Shown one piece after another: positions 18,375 through 29,103 of a stretch of 64,000 nucleotides of DNA. Numbering within the stretch: the first letter of the stretch is position 1; every line of letters begins with the position of its first letter. The translations under genes and the position numbers were made by a program. The stretch is from a cyanobacterium endosymbiont of Rhopalodia gibberula (lineage in GTDB: Bacteria; Cyanobacteriota; Cyanobacteriia; Cyanobacteriales; Microcystaceae), in NCBI RefSeq assembly GCF_003574135.1, contig NZ_AP018341.1, positions 62,001-126,000 of the forward strand, written 5' to 3'. The notes under the pieces are model-generated. The model searched no databases. It was not told where the DNA came from and was given only the letters and a program-made list of their open reading frames with translations.

Positions 18375-18944
18375 ATGGAACCGTTAACTCGTGAGCAAAT
18401 TTTAGTAGTAATGGGGGTAACAGCAGTTATTCTCTTAATTATTGCTAAAGTTTGGCAGAAAATATGGTCCGTTACCCTAATGGATGTTCAATTAACCTCC
18501 AATGCTATTTTAGGTGGTTTAGGGGTGGCAGGGGGGATTATTGTTGCTAGTAGCATTATTTATCATCTCTGTCCAGCCTATCGTCAAAGTGCAGATATTT
18601 ACTTTAAATTGATAATTAGACCATTAATTTGGTCAGATTTAATCTGGCTAGGATTATTACCAGGTTTAAGTGAAGAACTGTTGTTTCGTGGAATAATGTT
18701 GCCCGCATTGGGATTAAATTTACTGGCAGTGATTCTGTCAAGTGTTATCTTTGGAGTGCTTCATTCAAGTGGGGCGCAACAGTGGCCTTATGTAGTTTGG
18801 GCAACGATAGTAGGATTTGTCTTAGGTTATAGTGCTTTGGTGACAGGGAATTTAGTGGTCCCTATTATAGCCCACATTATTACTAATTTAGTATCGAGTA
18901 GCTTGTGGAAAATTAGTAAGTCGATGGAAATGCATTCTAATTAA
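18375..18944 (+). CDS. CPBP-family intramembrane glutamic protease
   Basis: The 189-residue membrane protein has the CPBP/CAAX-protease motifs: SEELLFRG with the paired glutamates (~98-105), FGVLHSS (~130) and AHIITN (~174) with the catalytic histidines. About five hydrophobic helices are visible. The frame is open further upstream from 18285, inside the DUF3326 gene, but the ATG at 18375 gives a normal N-terminus. Family members in bacteria process or mature membrane proteins and peptides; the substrate here is unknown. It is cotranscribed in all likelihood with the genes on either side. Confidence 0.85.
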   Translation: MEPLTREQILVVMGVTAVILLIIAKVWQKIWSVTLMDVQLTSNAILGGLGVAGGIIVASSIIYHLCPAYRQSADIYFKLIIRPLIWSDLIWLGLLPGLSEELLFRGIMLPALGLNLLAVILSSVIFGVLHSSGAQQWPYVVWATIVGFVLGYSALVTGNLVVPIIAHIITNLVSSSLWKISKSMEMHSN

Positions 18945-18961
18945 CAGTTGATAGTTAATAT

Positions 18962-19408
18962 ATGAAAATTCAATTTCGAGAATTTAATCCTTTTGATCTA
19001 TGGATTTGGTTAGAGTTTAAAACTATTCCTTCATCCATGGAAAAGCAATATATAGAGGAAGTATTTGATTCCTGGTTTTATTTAGGAAAGTTGGGGGCAT
19101 TTAACGCTGAAAACTTACAAGTGCAAGATCAGGGAATTGATATTAGTTATATGGAATATGAGATAGGTACAACTAACAGTGTTATGATGGCTCCCATGCA
19201 CAATATGACAGAGTTTCAATATCAAGGAATTTGGGGACGCTGTTGGTTTGATTTGGGCACTAGTGATTTAATTGCTTTGGATATTTTGATTAATGCTTTA
19301 GATCAGTTAAGTAAAGAGTATGTCGCTATCAACAGGTTGATTATTGGTGGTGAAAATAAAGATTGGAAAGCCGACGATAAAGATCAATCAATGTTTATTG
19401 AAAACTAA
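18962..19408 (+). CDS. DUF3531 family protein
   Basis: The 148-residue soluble acidic protein begins MKIQFREFNPFDLWIWLEF and carries the MMAPMHNMTEFQYQG and RCWFDLGTSDLIALDILINAL segments that I associate with cyanobacterial/plastid DUF3531. Function unknown. It is 17 bp after the CPBP protease and is the last gene of the compact run. The family call is from memory, not from a search. Confidence 0.78.
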   Translation: MKIQFREFNPFDLWIWLEFKTIPSSMEKQYIEEVFDSWFYLGKLGAFNAENLQVQDQGIDISYMEYEIGTTNSVMMAPMHNMTEFQYQGIWGRCWFDLGTSDLIALDILINALDQLSKEYVAINRLIIGGENKDWKADDKDQSMFIEN

Positions 19409-19634
19409 GTCTTAAAATTTATTTTATTTTTTTGAAATTTAATATTTATTTTTTAAAAAATAGAATTGGCTAAGAAGGGAAGTTGAAAAACTATATAACT
19501 ATCATTATTTCATTTCAATAAGTTTGGTGACTCTTCCACAGGTTTGATAGGTTGATTTCAATACAGCCAAGTTATGCCGAAAATAATGGAAAATTTTTAA
19601 AAAAAAATCTAAATAGGTATTTAAAGACAAGCAC

Positions 19635-21380
19635 ATGGCAACGTCACGACTTCGACAACTGGGTAAATATTTATATCCTCACTGGAAACAAGTGTTGTGG
19701 GGAACAGGCACATTATTTGTTGTTAACGCTCTAGGGGTTTATATTCCCTTACTAATTCGAGATAGTATCGACGATTTGCGTCAGGCATTTAGTTTTGATC
19801 AAGTATTATTATATGTTGTCCTAATGTTAATTCTAGCGACTATTATGTGGATAGTTCGCATGATCTCGCGCCTTATAATTTTTGGAGTGGGTCGTCAGGT
19901 AGAATTTGATCTTAAACAAAGGATATTCGAACATTTACTCACCCTAGAACCTGCCTATTTTTCCACTAATACCGGCGGCGATTTAATTAACCGTGCCACC
20001 AGTGATGTAGATAATATTCGTCGTTTGGTGGGCTTCGCAGTATTGAGTTTAATTAATATAATTTTTGCTTACGCTCTGACTCTTCCGGCGATGTTGTCTA
20101 TCCACGTTCCCTTAAGTTTATTGGCTATTGCTGTCTATCCAGTAATTCTGTTTACAGTACAAATATTCAGTAGACATTTACAAAATCAACAATTTAAGGT
20201 GCAAGAAGGACTGTCTGAGATTAGTGAGTTAATCCAAGAAGATATCGGTGGCATGGCTTTAATTAAAATTTATGCCCAAGAAGCTAATGAAATTCGTGCT
20301 TTTGATCAACTAAACCAAGAACTGCTAAAGGCTAACTTAAAACTCGCCAAAATTCGTAATTTTCTTTTCCCTATCATTGAAGGACTATCATATATCAGCC
20401 TATTACTGCTGTTAACTTTTGGAACTCAAGCAATCACTGAAGGAACCATCAGTATCGGAGATTTTGTTGCTCTAATTATTTTAGTAGAACAATTAGTGTT
20501 TCCCACGGCCTTGCTGGGATTTACAATGACTGCCTATCAACGGGGAGAAGTGAGTATTGATCGAATAGCAGCCATCTTTCAAGCACAACCGAGAGTTCAC
20601 GATCAATACCAACTTAAATCTATCTCCCCATCAGAGATTAAAGGTAAATTGGTTGCCCTTAACCTCAGCTATACTTATCCTGGGGCGAAAAAACCAGCTT
20701 TGAATAAAGTTAACATGACGATCAATCCTGGAGAAACGGTAGCCATTGTTGGTCCAATTGGTTGCGGAAAATCAACCTTAGCCAATACTTTACCCCGTTT
20801 ACTTGAAATTGCGCCAGGACAATTATTTTTAGATGATTATGATGTCACCGAGTTACCTTTAGCCCAATTACGGAGGGCAATCGCCTATGTTCCTCAGGAT
20901 AGCTTCTTGTTTAATACTTCTATTGAAAACAATATTCGTTACGGAGATCATCTTAAGGAACGATATGAAGTAGAATGGGCAGCTAAACAAAGCCAGATTC
21001 ATCAAGAGATTATGAATCTACCTCAAAAATATGATACTCTCGTTGGAGAAAGGGGTATTATTCTTTCAGGTGGTCAACGACAACGTACTGCTCTAGCTAG
21101 AGCTTTATTGATGGATGCTTCAATACTAATCTTAGACGATGCTCTATCAAGTGTTGATAATAAAACTGCTACCCAGATTCTAAATAGTCTTTATAAGGAA
21201 CAGGGTAAGACTATTATTTTTATTTCTCATCATTTACCAGCTGCAGCGCAAGCAGACCGTATTTTAGTTATGGATAAAGGAAGAATTGTTCAGATGGGAA
21301 CCCATAAAACCTTGTTGCAACAACCTGGATTGTATCAGTCTCTTTGGAATCAACATCAATTAGAGAAAATGTGCAACTAG
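19635..21380 (+). CDS. ABC exporter half-transporter (MsbA/MdlB type)
   Basis: The 581-residue half-transporter has an N-terminal six-helix ABC membrane domain (~15-310) fused to a nucleotide-binding domain (~335-575). Visible are Walker A GPIGCGKST (~373-381), Q-loop YVPQDS, signature LSGGQRQRTALARALL, Walker B SILILDDALSSVD and the H-switch FISHH. The residue after the Walker B Asp is Asp, not the usual catalytic Glu (LDDALSSVD). That is known in some exporter subfamilies, often in one half of a heterodimer, so a second half-transporter elsewhere is possible. Substrate unknown; lipid, peptide or drug export are all conceivable. It stands alone before a 2.5-kb decayed spacer. Confidence 0.9.
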   Translation: MATSRLRQLGKYLYPHWKQVLWGTGTLFVVNALGVYIPLLIRDSIDDLRQAFSFDQVLLYVVLMLILATIMWIVRMISRLIIFGVGRQVEFDLKQRIFEHLLTLEPAYFSTNTGGDLINRATSDVDNIRRLVGFAVLSLINIIFAYALTLPAMLSIHVPLSLLAIAVYPVILFTVQIFSRHLQNQQFKVQEGLSEISELIQEDIGGMALIKIYAQEANEIRAFDQLNQELLKANLKLAKIRNFLFPIIEGLSYISLLLLLTFGTQAITEGTISIGDFVALIILVEQLVFPTALLGFTMTAYQRGEVSIDRIAAIFQAQPRVHDQYQLKSISPSEIKGKLVALNLSYTYPGAKKPALNKVNMTINPGETVAIVGPIGCGKSTLANTLPRLLEIAPGQLFLDDYDVTELPLAQLRRAIAYVPQDSFLFNTSIENNIRYGDHLKERYEVEWAAKQSQIHQEIMNLPQKYDTLVGERGIILSGGQRQRTALARALLMDASILILDDALSSVDNKTATQILNSLYKEQGKTIIFISHHLPAAAQADRILVMDKGRIVQMGTHKTLLQQPGLYQSLWNQHQLEKMCN

Positions 21381-23845
21381 AATTTTTTAATTTTTTAAAA
21401 GTTAGCTAAAGAAAAGAACTAAGAGAGAAAAATAATAAAATTTGACGCTTACTTACCTCAATATAACTGTAAATTGTTTAGCTATTTAGTCTTATTGCAC
21501 TGATGTAAGCTTTAAGTATAACTTAAAGATAAAAATCTTTGGACAAATTTAATTATCAGTTTTACTTGATTACATTCTCATGAATATGAGAACTACCCTT
21601 AACTATCAATTTTAATTTTGTTATAACTCCAAAGTTCATCACGAATGAACTCCATTAATGTCAATATAAATAAACCTTGATGAATTATGCCATTGAAGAA
21701 TTAAACTTGCTTCCCAAGCAGCTTAAATTAGAGGAATAACTCATTCTTCTCAGTCTACTCAATAAATAACTCAATAAATAATTTTAGTATAAACTACCGC
21801 CGCTTCATAGATTTAGTAATCAGCCGGACAAAACTTACAATGGAAAGCTTAAACATGGAGTTAATTTGTAAATTTATTAACGTAAATAACTTATTTTTAG
21901 GCAGAATATAAATTACTATAAACTACTAAAGAAAAATTTTATTTAAATAACTTAAGAGAGGTTTAAAAAATAACTTTATGAGTTTAACACAATTATGATT
22001 AAATCAATTATTATATTAACTAGTAAAAAAATAATCTTATTAAGTTAAGATAAATGCTTTTTATGAAAGAAGATATATATAATGTTAACGATAACAGCAA
22101 ATTAATTCTAATACATTGCAAATACAAAGATTAGAAAAAATTTATAATTTTATAGTAGACTATTATTCGAAATCTTACAGTTTGTAGAAAGTTTATTTAT
22201 AGTGTTGTAATATTTATTTAACTTTTTTTTTAAAAATCTTTTCTGTAAAAGTAAGCAAAGTGTATCTCTAGCCTATTTTAGTAAAGTTACTTCCACTTTA
22301 CACTCTAGTATTTTAACTACTCTTGATGTAGACAGTTAGAATAAAAGTAACTTTGCTGCAACTTAAGGACAACTCTCTGTTTGAGAGATTATGAAAAAAT
22401 ACTAAATCTAACCCAAATCAATCTATAGATAATCTCTCAAACTTTGATAATAAAAATTATTTTGCTTATAGCCTAATGTTTTTAGTGAAGTTCAAGTAAA
22501 AAAAATTCTAAAAATAACCTCTAAAAATATTATTTTTTAGAGCTAAAATAAAACTAATTTCTAGATAATTAAATGAAAAATATAAAAATTATTTATAGAG
22601 TATTTTGTCGATTTTAACACCCCACATTCTTAGGAGTTATATTTATTTTTTTTTATTTATAAAAAACACAATACAGCCCAGTTATGCTAATATTACAATC
22701 CAGTTGTGCTAATATTGCAATGTAAAATTACCTAATAAAATGCCAAATATAAAAACTCATTAGTTAAAACTTGCTAATTTTTTAAATAAATTAAGTTCTC
22801 CTTTTTATTAACTTCAATTTATTATTAATACCTTCCATTATTACTATATTGAAGTAGGTAATAACTACTCTGACTGAAGGACTATGTTAGGTTACAGTTT
22901 TCCAGCTATAGTAAATAATTATTTAATGCTAATTAACTAATTTAAATACTTTTGATACTTGGTCCAATTTTTTAGAAAAAAATTCTAAATTTATATTTTT
23001 ATTAGTGTTTTTTAAGAAAACTAATTGTGTCTTGTACATCTGTTTTAATTTAGTATTTTTTACCTAAATCTTCTTTTTTTTGATAGAAAACTTTTTTTAT
23101 CTAAAAAATAGATATCTTACTATGTTCTCTAACATAGACTTATAGTACATAACAATTAACCTCTTTTTTAAGAAAAAGAAACTTTTATCAACTGCCAATC
23201 GTTCTAGTGTGTAAAGGTTTTTATATTTATCATGATAATTGTTTTTCAACTATTAAGTAAATATGTTTTACTAAAAGGTTAGTTTGTCAAAAATAAAGTA
23301 ACTATTTTATAGGTTGTGTTATTTTATAATTTATAAAAATAACACTTTAATTAATTTTTAAATTTCCTATTAGCTATGAATTTAATTTATTGGTATTATT
23401 GTTATTTTTTATAATTTAATTATTAATTAATACAGACTATAGCTTAGTTTTTTCACTTAAAATTTACAAAAATTACTACCAGGAAAACCAGATATAATAT
23501 TTAAATAGACTCTTTAATAAAAGATTTTTAAGTAATTACGGAGTAATTTGAATTAAAGTAAATATTTATAAAATAAGTCTTAAATTTTCAATAAATACAA
23601 CATAAATATTTCGATATTCAGCCAAGATTTATTTTTATTTAAAATATTTTCTTCGCGTCATTAACTGACAACTTTTATAATTTTTTTATAGTAACTTCTT
23701 ATTATAAGTCAATTTTTTTTTAAAGAAACCTAAAAAGTATTGTATCTAAACACCTCATTCTAGACTAATTTATGAAATTTAAACTTAAAGGTACAAAAAT
23801 TTAGATCAACAAAATTTTTTACGTTAATATTTTATTATTTTAGAT
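21381..23845. other. 2.5-kb gene-free AT-rich spacer
   Basis: I find no gene or protein fossil that I can name. It contains a hairpin with 14-bp arms GTTTGAGAGATTAT (22379-22392) and its complement (22429-22442), and one with GTGTTATTTT arms near 23316-23345. Pieces probably represent genes decayed past recognition. Confidence 0.65.
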
Positions 23846-24919
23846 ATGCCTCTATTTATTGTTTTTAACCGTTTTTCACGGCTAGCACTGATTAATATTC
23901 TATTCTGATCTGATGGTTCTCTTTGCAGAATTCTTTAATGTTGCCTTTTAGGGCTATCTAGAAGCTATTCATCATTTAGCTGGTGGAACTCTAGCTACAG
24001 TTATTTTCAACTATCTTTACCGCGTCTTGGGATTTCTTCGCAGGGGAACAACAGAGTTAACTACCCAAGCTGTCGAATGTAATGCTAAATGATGATGTGC
24101 TGCTGGACTTACTAAGAAATGAACCATTAGCCTTAGTTTCAAGATTAGGAATTATTCTTTTACAATATCTCTTAAAGATGTTAGGATTTTCCCTCCTTAA
24201 TAGAGTTTCAACGATTAAAGCATCTGCCCAAGCTTACTACAATACACAAATTTTAGGTGCACCAGTGGGTTTTCTTGATTTTGTCTTTATTGGTTGGTTT
24301 TTAGGACAGAAACAAAGTGAAAAAAATTTATCAAATTATAGGAAATAGGGCTAATATTATCTCAGATAATCTATTTATTTTCTCTATTTACCAATTTAAG
24401 TGCAGGGATAGAAACAAATATCTTAACCGAAAATATTCTGTTTTTATAGATATTTCACTTAGGAGTGTGTTTAATTGATGGGTTAGCTTTTACTACCGAA
24501 TCCCTAGCTGAAAATTTCAAAGAAAAAGTGGCTAAACAAGGCTTATTTCCTCTGTTAGAACTAGCAGAAATAATTGGTTTAAGTGTAGGACTAATATTGG
24601 CTATAGCTTTTGTGGGGTTTCCTCAACCTTTATTGACTTTACTAACTAACCATCAGGAAATATTTCCTGATGGTTAGTTCTTGTCTTTATTGGCTTTTAC
24701 CTGTACTAGGATTCGGTTCTATTGCCTGTATTTTAGATAGCTATTTTCTGGGACTAGTTGAAAAAGCAATCTTACGTTATACAGCTTTGATTTCTATTTT
24801 TTTTGTTTATTCTTTTAGCTATTATTGCTTGGCAGTTGAACAATAATGATTTATTGTGGTTTAATTTAAATTACTTCATGGGACTTAGAGCTGTTTTACT
24901 CAGTTTAAAAGTTCTCTAA
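23846..24919 (+). pseudogene. MATE-family (DinF-like) multidrug efflux pump, decayed
   Basis: Across frames the plus strand spells a MATE transporter in order: MPLFIVFNRFSRLALINIL at the start, then LEAIHHLAGGTLATVIFNY, LYRVLGFLRRGTTELTTQAV, FLDFVFIGWFLGQKQSEKN, CLIDGLAFTTESLAENFK and LILAIAFVGFPQPLLTLL. Several stops and at least three frameshifts break it, for instance in FNVAF, stop, GYLEAIHH and after ECNAK. Two fragments stay open (24082-24348 and 24465-24677) but neither can be a working pump. The dead gene ends 28 bp before recJ. Sodium- or proton-driven drug export has been lost. Confidence 0.85.
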
Positions 24920-24947
24920 ACATTAAAAGACAAAGTTTTTATTTAAA

Positions 24948-27287
24948 ATGGATATTTTACAAGATAAATGGCGAATAGCACCTTCTACATTGATTCCTCA
25001 GTGGTTTCTAGCAATTATTAAATCCTATACTCCTAATTCTGACGGAAAACATGTTGCTAAAATCTTATGGCAACGAGGAATTAAAAATAGAGATCAACTG
25101 ATGGCTTTCATTGATCCTGATATCTATCATCCAACTGATCCTTTTATTTTTGGAAAAGAAATGAAGTGGGCAGTTAAACGTCTTAAAAAGGCTTATAGAA
25201 ATCAAGAAAAAGTCACTATATGGGGAGACTTCGATGCTGATGGAATTACCTCAACTAGCGTTCTTTGGGAAGGATTAGGACAATTTTTTCTTCCTTATTT
25301 ACAACTTAATTATTATATTCCTAATCGTATTACAGAATCACATGGATTAAATAGTCAAGGAATCGAAAAATTAGCAGTATCAGGAACTCGGTTAGTTGTG
25401 ACTTGTGATACAGGAAGTACCAATTTAACTGAAATTGACTATGCTAATGAGCTGGACATTGACATAATTATCACCGATCATCATACTTTACCAAATGATC
25501 GTCCTCCTGTTACTGCTATTATCAATCCTCACTATTTTAGCACTGATCATTCCCTATTTAACCTATCAGGTGTAGCAGTAGCCTATAAATTAGTCGAAGC
25601 ATTTTATCAAGAATTACCTGATGTTCCTCAAAAACCATTAGAACAATTATTAGATTTGGTTGCTATTGGGTTAATTTCTGACTTAGTTGAGTTAAAAGGA
25701 GACTGTCGTTATTTAGCACAAAAAGGTATTCAACGGCTACAAAAACAGCGACAATTTGCAACTCGTCCAGGAGTTGCTAAATTATTGGAATTATGTCAGA
25801 AAACCGGTGATAGACCTACTGATATTTCCTATGGTATTGGACCAAGGATTAATGCTATTAGTCGTATTTATGGAGATGCTACATTTGGGGTTGAATTATT
25901 AACCAGTCGTGACACACAACTTTGTCATAAACTCGCTTTAAAAACTGAATTAGCTAATGCAAGACGCAAAGAAATACAACAAAGAGTTTATAAAGATGTT
26001 AAAAAGAAACTATCTCAAATTGACTTATCAACCATGAGAGTTATTGTTTTAGAAGATTCCCAATGGGACAGCGGAGTTTTAGGATTAGTTGCCGGAAAAA
26101 TTGCTCAAGAATATAGTCGTCCAACAGTTTTATTAACCAGACAAGAAACAGACAGTGAAGACCAAGTTAAAGTCATAAAAATGCTTAGAGGTTCGGCGCG
26201 CTCAGTTAATCAAATAGATTTATATAAATTACTGGATTCTCAAAAAAAATTGTTATATCGTTTTGGAGGACATCCTTTTGCTGCAGGGCTAACTTTATAT
26301 CTAAAAAATTTAACTTTATTCAGAGAAGGTATTAATCAACAATTTAGACAAAAAATAGACGATATTAATTATATCCAAACAACAATTGAAGTAGATTTAG
26401 TTGTTACTGTTATTGATCTAGGACAGGATCTATTTCGAGAACTGAAATTATTAGAACCTTGTGGAATAGGTAATTCTACTCCTAAGATCTTAATAAGAAA
26501 TTGCTGGTTTGATAAGATTTGGAATAAGAATATTAAGGATATAAAAAAAAATAAAATACAATATATAAAGACAAATTTTGAAATTCACGATTTTTCTACT
26601 AACAAAGGATTTCCTGGAGTTTGGTGGGAACATTATAAAGATGAACTTCCTTTTGGTAAACCCCAAGATGCTATCGTTGAATTATACTTTAATTCTTATT
26701 ATAAACGTTATGAAGTTAGATTGATTGCCATTAGAGATTATGTAGCTAATTTTGAAATTAATCAAAATATTAATAATGATAATTATTTGTTAGATTGGCG
26801 TAATGAAAAATCTGTAGAAAAAGTAGATACTCAAATTCAAGTATTACAAGAGTGTCCTAATAGTTGGGATCAACTTTTAAAAATATATTATCAAACTCAA
26901 CAGAGAAAACTTAAACTTGCTCTTGCTTATAATTCACCAAAATATTTAAACTCTACACAAGTTTGGCAACAATTATTAGGTATTGCAAAATATTACAGTC
27001 GTACTCATACGATTATCAAAATAGAACAAATAAAAATAAAATTAGAACTAAGTGATTATACTTTAAAACTTGGATTAGAAACTTTATATGAATTAGGATT
27101 TGATTGCGATAGAATAGAAGAAAAATTAAAGTTTAGATGGACAAAGAAAATTGCTAATGATGCTCATGAAAAAGTAATTTACTTTTTAGAAGTGGTTGAA
27201 GAAGAACAATTTCAGCATAAATATTTTCATGAGATTTCTCTTGATTGCATTCAAGAAAGAATATTTGGAGACAATAAAAAAAAATGA
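24948..27287 (+). CDS. recJ: Single-stranded-DNA-specific exonuclease RecJ
   Basis: The 779-residue protein has the DHH phosphoesterase core: DFDADGITS (94-102), CDTG (~153), ITDHHT (~175-180), then the DHHA1 domain with GGHPFAAG (~440-447), and an OB-like region after it. The C-terminal ~200 residues form the long extension typical of cyanobacterial RecJ, which is bigger than the ~577-residue E. coli enzyme. RecJ digests single strands 5' to 3' in recombination and mismatch repair. It starts 28 bp after the MATE pseudogene. The C-terminal third is rich in Lys/Asn/Ile with very AT-rich codons, suggesting relaxed constraint there. Confidence 0.93.
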   Translation: MDILQDKWRIAPSTLIPQWFLAIIKSYTPNSDGKHVAKILWQRGIKNRDQLMAFIDPDIYHPTDPFIFGKEMKWAVKRLKKAYRNQEKVTIWGDFDADGITSTSVLWEGLGQFFLPYLQLNYYIPNRITESHGLNSQGIEKLAVSGTRLVVTCDTGSTNLTEIDYANELDIDIIITDHHTLPNDRPPVTAIINPHYFSTDHSLFNLSGVAVAYKLVEAFYQELPDVPQKPLEQLLDLVAIGLISDLVELKGDCRYLAQKGIQRLQKQRQFATRPGVAKLLELCQKTGDRPTDISYGIGPRINAISRIYGDATFGVELLTSRDTQLCHKLALKTELANARRKEIQQRVYKDVKKKLSQIDLSTMRVIVLEDSQWDSGVLGLVAGKIAQEYSRPTVLLTRQETDSEDQVKVIKMLRGSARSVNQIDLYKLLDSQKKLLYRFGGHPFAAGLTLYLKNLTLFREGINQQFRQKIDDINYIQTTIEVDLVVTVIDLGQDLFRELKLLEPCGIGNSTPKILIRNCWFDKIWNKNIKDIKKNKIQYIKTNFEIHDFSTNKGFPGVWWEHYKDELPFGKPQDAIVELYFNSYYKRYEVRLIAIRDYVANFEINQNINNDNYLLDWRNEKSVEKVDTQIQVLQECPNSWDQLLKIYYQTQQRKLKLALAYNSPKYLNSTQVWQQLLGIAKYYSRTHTIIKIEQIKIKLELSDYTLKLGLETLYELGFDCDRIEEKLKFRWTKKIANDAHEKVIYFLEVVEEEQFQHKYFHEISLDCIQERIFGDNKKK

Positions 27288-27357
27288 ATATGACTTTTTC
27301 TTAAAAGTAAAATCCATAAGATAATATAATAGAAATTGTGTATAGATTCATAAAATC

Positions 27358-27630
27358 ATGAAATTTTTAACTTATTTAATAACTATGATAATAGTTGCTT
27401 TCTGGTTAGCAATAATCGCTATTTTTTCCATTCAAAATATTACTGAAATTTCTTTAAAGTTTTTAGTTTTTAAATCTATTAAATTTCCTATTGGGGTATT
27501 ATTATCTTTCTGTTTGGGGGGAGGGATGGTTTCGGGGTCACTAGCTACTCTATTATGGGAATATCCTAAATCTTTACCTCAAAGAGGTTCAAGAAGAAAT
27601 TCTAAGAAAGTTAATGATTTTTCACTTTGA
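27358..27630 (+). CDS. LapA-domain (DUF1049) small membrane protein
   Basis: The 90-residue protein has two hydrophobic helices (about 5-25 and 42-65) flanking FSIQNITEISLKFLVFKSI, the arrangement of the lipopolysaccharide-assembly LapA/DUF1049 domain. The tail is short and basic. In E. coli LapA works with LapB in controlling LPS synthesis; the cyanobacterial role is untested. It lies 70 bp after recJ. Confidence 0.75.
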   Translation: MKFLTYLITMIIVAFWLAIIAIFSIQNITEISLKFLVFKSIKFPIGVLLSFCLGGGMVSGSLATLLWEYPKSLPQRGSRRNSKKVNDFSL

Positions 27631-28295
27631 TTAAATCAATATACATGTTAGGCTACTGTTCGATTATAAGTCACATAATTGCGTTAGATAATTAAATCGT
27701 TATAATAGCCATATTGAAGTTGGTTGTTGATGCTGTCATTAAAACAAAAATAGAAAAGTTAATTTAAAATAGTCAAAACTTTAATATAAAATTAAAGATA
27801 AAGTAGAGAAAAAACTAAATAAGACAACTTTAACACATTTGAATTTGAGTTTAATAAATAAAATTTTTGAAGGGTTTAGAACAAGAAAATATCTCTGTTT
27901 TATAAGTTTTTAATCAATTTATTTGCTAAGTGTCGGTATTTCTATAAATTTTTTTGAGGAAAAGTATATCTAAGACAACAATAATAACTCTTTTGGAAGA
28001 GAACTAAAAATAACTAATCGCTAATATTAATTTTACTTAAATCAAATTTATATTAGCGATTAGTTGATAATATTTTGACTTAGTAAAACTAAGAAAATTA
28101 GTGATATAGAATTTGTTATAGTTCTTAAAAAAAATTTTTAGGGAAAGATTTAGTCTTAATCAAGAGAATAAAGACAAGAAAATGTTTTTTTGATAGCTAG
28201 ACAATAGCAATATTTCTGTTGCTTTGATTCAAGCAAGCAGAATTTATGTTAAATTTAATAGATTTTTTTTACTTGTTGACTCTCTCATTTCAACT
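27631..28295. other. 665-bp spacer between convergent genes
   Basis: No gene is visible. It contains a terminator-like hairpin at 28012-28065. The rest is AT-rich, with no protein segment I can recognise. Confidence 0.7.
28012..28065. terminator. Hairpin with 16-bp stem
   Basis: The arms AACTAATCGCTAATAT (28012-28027) and its exact reverse complement (28050-28065) are separated by 22 nt. It lies between the convergent LapA-type and rsmD genes and could serve both strands. Confidence 0.5.
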
Positions 28296-28832
28296 TTATT
28301 GAGATACATAAAATGTTATCGCATTATTTCCATAATATTTTTCTTGACGAATTTTCAACTCATTGATCGCCATTGATTGCCATAATTTAGGATTATGTTC
28401 TACTGCAATTTCTCCGTCTTTTCTCAAAAGTTTATGAGTTATTATTGCTTCCAAAACAGGTTGATACAATTTACTAGTATAGGGCGGATCAAAATAGATA
28501 TGATTAAATTGTTGTCCTTCCAGTGTTTTTAGCATTTTAAGAACATCACCTTTAATGACTTTAAAGTTCTGATTTTTCCTGGCAAATTTTTGCCAATTTT
28601 GCTTAATAACTTTACACGCTTTCCCGTATGTTTCAATCCCTATTACTTCCTTTGCACCACGACATAAAGCTTCTGCACCCATTGAACCATTTCCTGCACA
28701 TAAATCTAGCCAACAACATTCGATAATTGAACCTTGCCAAATGTTAAATAATGCTTCTCTAACTTTAGCAGATGTAGGACGGGTTAATTGTCCAGGTAAA
28801 GTGGTTAATAATCGATTTCCATAAATCCGCAT
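28296..28832 (-). CDS. rsmD: 16S rRNA (guanine-966-N2)-methyltransferase
   Basis: The 178-residue Rossmann-fold methyltransferase begins MRIYGNRLLTTLPGQLTRPT, the RsmD N-terminal signature that binds rRNA. It has the SAM-binding segment LDLCAGNGSMGAEALCRGA (~42-60) and the catalytic DPPY motif in YFDPPYTS (~118). It methylates G966 near the 30S P site. The length matches the family. It stands alone, minus strand, 271 bp before hisH in the same direction of reading. Confidence 0.93.
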   Translation of the reverse strand: MRIYGNRLLTTLPGQLTRPTSAKVREALFNIWQGSIIECCWLDLCAGNGSMGAEALCRGAKEVIGIETYGKACKVIKQNWQKFARKNQNFKVIKGDVLKMLKTLEGQQFNHIYFDPPYTSKLYQPVLEAIITHKLLRKDGEIAVEHNPKLWQSMAINELKIRQEKYYGNNAITFYVSQ

Positions 28833-29103
28833 TCTAGTTAATAGTTAATTATAGAGATATTGATCAGAAACTACCGACAAATCCAAAAAGTTTAGCTAAA
28901 CTACAACCATATATTATTTTCTCTGATTTTATTTGTCCTAATTATAAAAACGCTAAAATGTAAATTAATCTTATCCATTTTGAATACAATTTCATCTAAA
29001 AAACTATTGATTGTCTTTAAGATATCTTTAAGTGAATAAGTGACTGCAATTAAAATCTGATCCATTGCTTTTAATGATCTATTTAGATAATTAATAATTT
29101 TAT

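Noticed and set aside
11430-22850. Similar TTAACTTYAATTTATTATTAAT stretches at ~11430 and ~22809
   Set aside because: The likeness is limited to a low-complexity AT-rich stretch of about 25 bp and does not extend; chance is the simplest explanation.
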